This document shows positions 61,560-64,000 of a stretch of 64,000 nucleotides of DNA, piece by piece. The translations under genes and the position numbers were made by a program. The DNA is from Euglena gracilis (Eukaryota; Euglenida; Euglenophyceae; Euglenales). The stretch's first letter is position 1; every line of letters begins with the position of its first letter. The DNA lies in the NCBI GenBank assembly GCA_039621445.1, contig CP154955.1, positions 40,742,426-40,806,425 of the forward strand. The letters run 5' to 3'. The notes under the pieces were generated by a model. That model searched no databases, was not told the DNA's origin, and was given only the letters and a program-made list of their open reading frames with translations.

Positions 61560-62036
61560 ATTAACCACTAAAGAGCCATGTCCCCAATGTGAGTGTTCCC
61601 CAAGGAAATGAAGAGAGCGCCCCCCACAAATGCCAAAGAGTTTGTTTGTTTGTTGGAAATCGAGTTTGGAGAGACTCTTGTCTTTAGAGGGGGTCAAATG
61701 TTTGTCGGCCCAATCCTCTTTGACTTTCTACTCCAAGGCCTTTTTGAGGTTTGCATATTCCTCGGTCATGCCTCGAAAAAATCGGTCGGCACGAAGCTCC
61801 GAAAAAGTCTTGGGGTTGATTTTCTCCATGAGTGTCAAAAACTTCTCTTGGGGGCTCAGGTAATTTTCGGTCAACTTGGAAAACTTTTCTTCGAGGTCGA
61901 GGAAAAAGAGGGCCCCCGTTGGGGGGTCCGGTTGATAAGGCAAAGAGGCCATCTTTTTGATTTCCCCTCTTATGGTTAAATCCGATTCCAACTTTGGGAA
62001 CAACATCGCCATTCTCAACAACACATCTGACTCCAC
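61560..62036 (-). pseudogene. Gag capsid-like region
   Basis: The reading MESDVLLRMAMLFPKLESDL, LEEKFSKLTENYLSPQEKFL, LMEKINPKTFSELRADRFFR, GMTEEYANLKKALE ends at a TAG, and continues in the same frame with EDWADKHLTPSKDKSLSKLD. Composition and position before the protease support gag. It has one in-frame stop and no zinc knuckle on this strand. Confidence 0.55.
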
Positions 62037-62099
62037 AATTCAACATTTTAATGCTTTTGGGAAGCTGAAAAACGATAATTTTTTCGGGCCAGGTCGGCC

Positions 62100-62470
62100 A
62101 AGAAAAAATCCAAAAATAAGGCGCCCCCAAAAATAAGACCCCCCGAGGAAGGTTCCAGCAACGGACCCCAAAATATGACCCGGGTCTCATTTTTGGGGGG
62201 GGTTCACACCTAAGACGACATTTAGCTTGCTTTTTTGCACTTCAAAAAATTTATTTTTTTGAAGTTTCATCATTTTTGTGTGTGAAATTGAGGGTTTCGG
62301 TAACTTTTTAGGGATATTTTCAAACTTCTTCGGCGCTTTGCGCCGTCAGGGAGAGGTCTTATTTATTGGGAGGGTCTTATTTTTGTTTTTTTTGCTGGAT
62401 TGGCTCAGCGGGGGCCTTAATTTTTGGGGGGTCTTAATTTTGGGGGGGTCTTATTTTTTGGGGGGGGCAT
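62100..62470. repeat. G-run foldback R3 (AAAATAAG / CTTATTTT words)
   Basis: CCCCCAAAAATAAGACCCCCC at 62117 faces GGGGGTCTTATTTTTTGGGG at 62440-62462, with further half-copies between. A CGGCGCTTTGCGCCG hairpin lies at 62331-62346. Confidence 0.75.
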
Positions 62471-62499
62471 AGGTGTCACAAGGGGGGGTCGGGGGGGGG

Positions 62500-62725
62500 G
62501 GACGGCCGCCCCCCCGGGATTTTGGAAAGAAAAAATTTTTTGCAGCATGAATGTGATATTTTTCTTTGTAATGCCGCCATGTTCAATGGTTCAAAGGGCG
62601 TTACCGTCTCGGCTGCCTTCGGCAGCCACCTTGCTAGTTAAAAGCACGTTTTTGGAGAATGAAATTGCAAAATCCATTACCGTCTCGGCCGCCTTTGGCG
62701 GCCGACATAAAAATCCTTGAAAAAA
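62500..62725. repeat. Two GC hairpins with TTC/TTT loops
   Basis: GGCTGCCTTCGGCAGCC (near 62611-62627) and GGCCGCCTTTGGCGGCC (62688-62704), each preceded by TTACCGTCTC, indicate a repeated short element. Confidence 0.8.
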
Positions 62726-62754
62726 CCCCACGGCACTCCTTGATGTTTAAACAG

Positions 62755-62870
62755 GCGTTTGAGACGCCGGGTTCAGGACAGAACCGGCGTCCCCCCCCCC
62801 CATGGGTTTTCCGGACGCCGGTTCTGTCCTAAAAACCAGCGTCAGGAACACCGGTTCTGTCCCGGCGTCC
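62755..62870. repeat. CCGGCGTT palindrome family, locus 3
   Basis: GGCGTTTGAGACGCCGG, CAGGACAGAACCGGCGTCC and GGACGCCGGTTCTGTCCT occur in the same order as at 54650-54720. Confidence 0.8.
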
Positions 62871-63185
62871 GGTTTGGCTTTTGGCCACAAACCGACTTTT
62901 TTTCCCCTCCTTTGGTGCTTTTTGTTTTTTGGGACCCCACAAACCACTTTCACCTTGGCTGTTTGAATACAAATTGATAACCCCATATGTCCCCCTCCCT
63001 CCATTTTCTTGACCAGCCGAGTTTGGGGGAAACTCTTCGGGTCAACGAAAAAAAATGATTTTGCGCAAAGTGAAAAAAATGGCTTCTTCACCCCCCCCCC
63101 AGGTTGCGAAGTCGACAGTTGGGTTGAGTTGGGAGGTTTCCAAAGGGGTTCTACCCATGATTTCGCTTTCTAGCTCAAGTTTTTG
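62871..63185. other. No gene seen
   Basis: Short frames on both strands only; no motif. Confidence 0.4.
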
Positions 63186-63204
63186 GAGCATTGGACTTCA
63201 AAAA

Positions 63205-63305
63205 AGGCGTTAGCGTCTTGGCCCCTTTGGGGCCAGGGGGACAGAAAAAAGTACATTTTGGCTGTGCCATGAAAAAAATTTTCCTTGGCGCTTTGCGCCA
63301 GGGAA
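63205..63305. repeat. Two GC hairpins with TTT loops
   Basis: TTGGCCCCTTTGGGGCCA and CTTGGCGCTTTGCGCCAGG lie 65 bp apart. Confidence 0.8.
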
Positions 63306-63425
63306 AAAAAAGGATTGCTCCAATTTTTGTCGGTTCCTCGCCCCCCCCCCCAGGAAAAAATTGTTCCGACACCGCTGTGGGGGGGGTCACGTGTTCCGAC
63401 ATCTGTCTGGTAGCGTTGGTGGCTG

Positions 63426-63712
63426 TTTTCAGATCGCGTTTTTGTGAATATTAATTTTTTTTTTGCGGGAAATGCGACGTAAATTGTGCTTTTCACGATT
63501 CCGATTGTGATTTCCGCAATTCAGATTGCATTTCTGCGAATCTGAAAACTTGTTAGCGGGAAATGCGACGGAAGTTGTGCATTTCACGATTCTGTTGTGG
63601 TTTTTGCTCGATTCAGATCGCTTTTTCGCGAATCCGGAATTTTTTTTGCAAGAAATGCGATGGAGATCGTGCTTTTCACGATTCTGATTGCGGTTTCCGC
63701 GATTCATTGGTT
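63426..63712 (+). repeat. ~92-bp tandem array, three units
   Basis: GCGGGAAATGCGACG-type starts occur at 63465, 63556 and 63648 (the last as GCAAGAAATGCGATG), each followed by TTTCACGATTC and CGAATC words. No gene. Confidence 0.85.
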
Positions 63713-63749
63713 TCTTCCACATTTCCGAGGCTCATTTCCAAGGGGTGGA

Positions 63750-63975
63750 ACGGTACCACTCCCCCCCTTATTTGACCCCCCCCCATTAATTGAGCATTTG
63801 GGTCCGGGGAGGAAATTTTTTAGGCGCCGAAGGCGCCGAAAATTTTTTTTTGCCCTCTCGCAAAGCCAAATTTTCAACCCCCCCCTTATTTGACCCCCCC
63901 CCCCCCATATTTGAGCATTTGGGGGGGGGTCCGTTAGCCCGTGGGTCTGCTCAAATAAGGGGGGGGGAGTGGTAC
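63750..63975. repeat. G-run foldback R2, copy 2 (reverse orientation)
   Basis: Reverse complement of the 40277-40493 structure, with a GGCGCCGAAGGCGCC hairpin in place of the corresponding AT-rich word. Confidence 0.8.
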
Positions 63976-64000
63976 TTTCCCATTCCGCATCAAATTAACT

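Noticed and set aside
63426-63712. Regularly spaced repeats resembling a CRISPR array
   Set aside because: The ~92-bp units are adjacent tandem copies without unique spacers of constant length, there are no cas genes, and the context is eukaryotic.
1-64000. Dinoflagellate spliced-leader sequence as an organism marker
   Set aside because: I looked for a relic of the conserved leader ending in TTTTGGCTCAAG and did not find a convincing copy; this neither proves nor excludes a dinoflagellate source.

Overview
The window is 64 kb of repeat-dominated eukaryotic nuclear DNA. The sequence shows Ty3-type, DIRS-type, LINE-type and hAT-type remnants, two tRNA-like units with box A and box B promoters, nested insertions with target-site duplications (TSDs), tens of G or C runs of 8 or more, and no operon, rRNA or bacterial gene. 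I see no convincing intact single-copy host gene. A large, TE-rich protist or algal genome fits best. The cytosine methyltransferase inside a Ty3-type element recalls DNMT-bearing retrotransposons reported from dinoflagellates and charophyte algae, but the species cannot be fixed from this sequence.

Left part (1-6.8 kb): three related DIRS-like heads on the minus strand. One is cut by the window edge (1-470). One is nearly full length with inverted terminal repeats, gag-like region, reverse transcriptase, RNase H, a Dam-like domain and a tyrosine recombinase whose last ~950 bp is tandemly duplicated (518-6050). One is a 0.8 kb internally deleted derivative (6060-6830). From 7 to 14.3 kb there is an LTR-head fragment, a small inverted-repeat element, a hAT transposase remnant and two unrecognised reading frames.

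14.4-24.2 kb: a complete non-autonomous LTR retrotransposon (14369-19851; two 618-bp LTRs, primer-binding site, polypurine tract, 4-bp TSD, only a short coiled-coil ORF), a 1.25 kb palindromic repeat (a second copy lies at 59.2-60.3 kb with its centre inverted), and a gag-like fragment of another Ty3-like element.

24.2-52.8 kb: one large Ty3-type chromovirus on the plus strand. It has a 5' LTR of about 4.55 kb, primer-binding site, gag with zinc knuckle, a DNA cytosine methyltransferase, aspartic protease, RT, RNase H, integrase, chromodomain, polypurine tract and a 3' LTR. It is now a nest. A 1.66 kb TRIM-like element sits inside the methyltransferase, a 1.1 kb solo LTR inside the RT, and a 1.05 kb repeat-capped element between integrase and chromodomain. 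Inside the 3' LTR are a LINE-type element with a permuted RT, a TA-flanked inverted-repeat element carrying its own ORF, and a 2.8 kb insert with two tRNA-like units. Several TSDs let the old reading frame be followed across the insertions.

52.8-64 kb: an unrecognised minus-strand ORF split by a 1,025-bp hAT-type MITE, palindrome families (including a perfect 59-bp-arm hairpin), a second hAT transposase fragment, a minisatellite, a rearranged gag/protease region with an inverted zinc-knuckle segment, and several foldbacks built from G runs. Across the window a recurring signature is GC-rich perfect hairpins with three-nucleotide GAA/TTC/TTT loops. Most coding regions are frameshifted, so nearly all are pseudogenes of mobile elements rather than working host genes.
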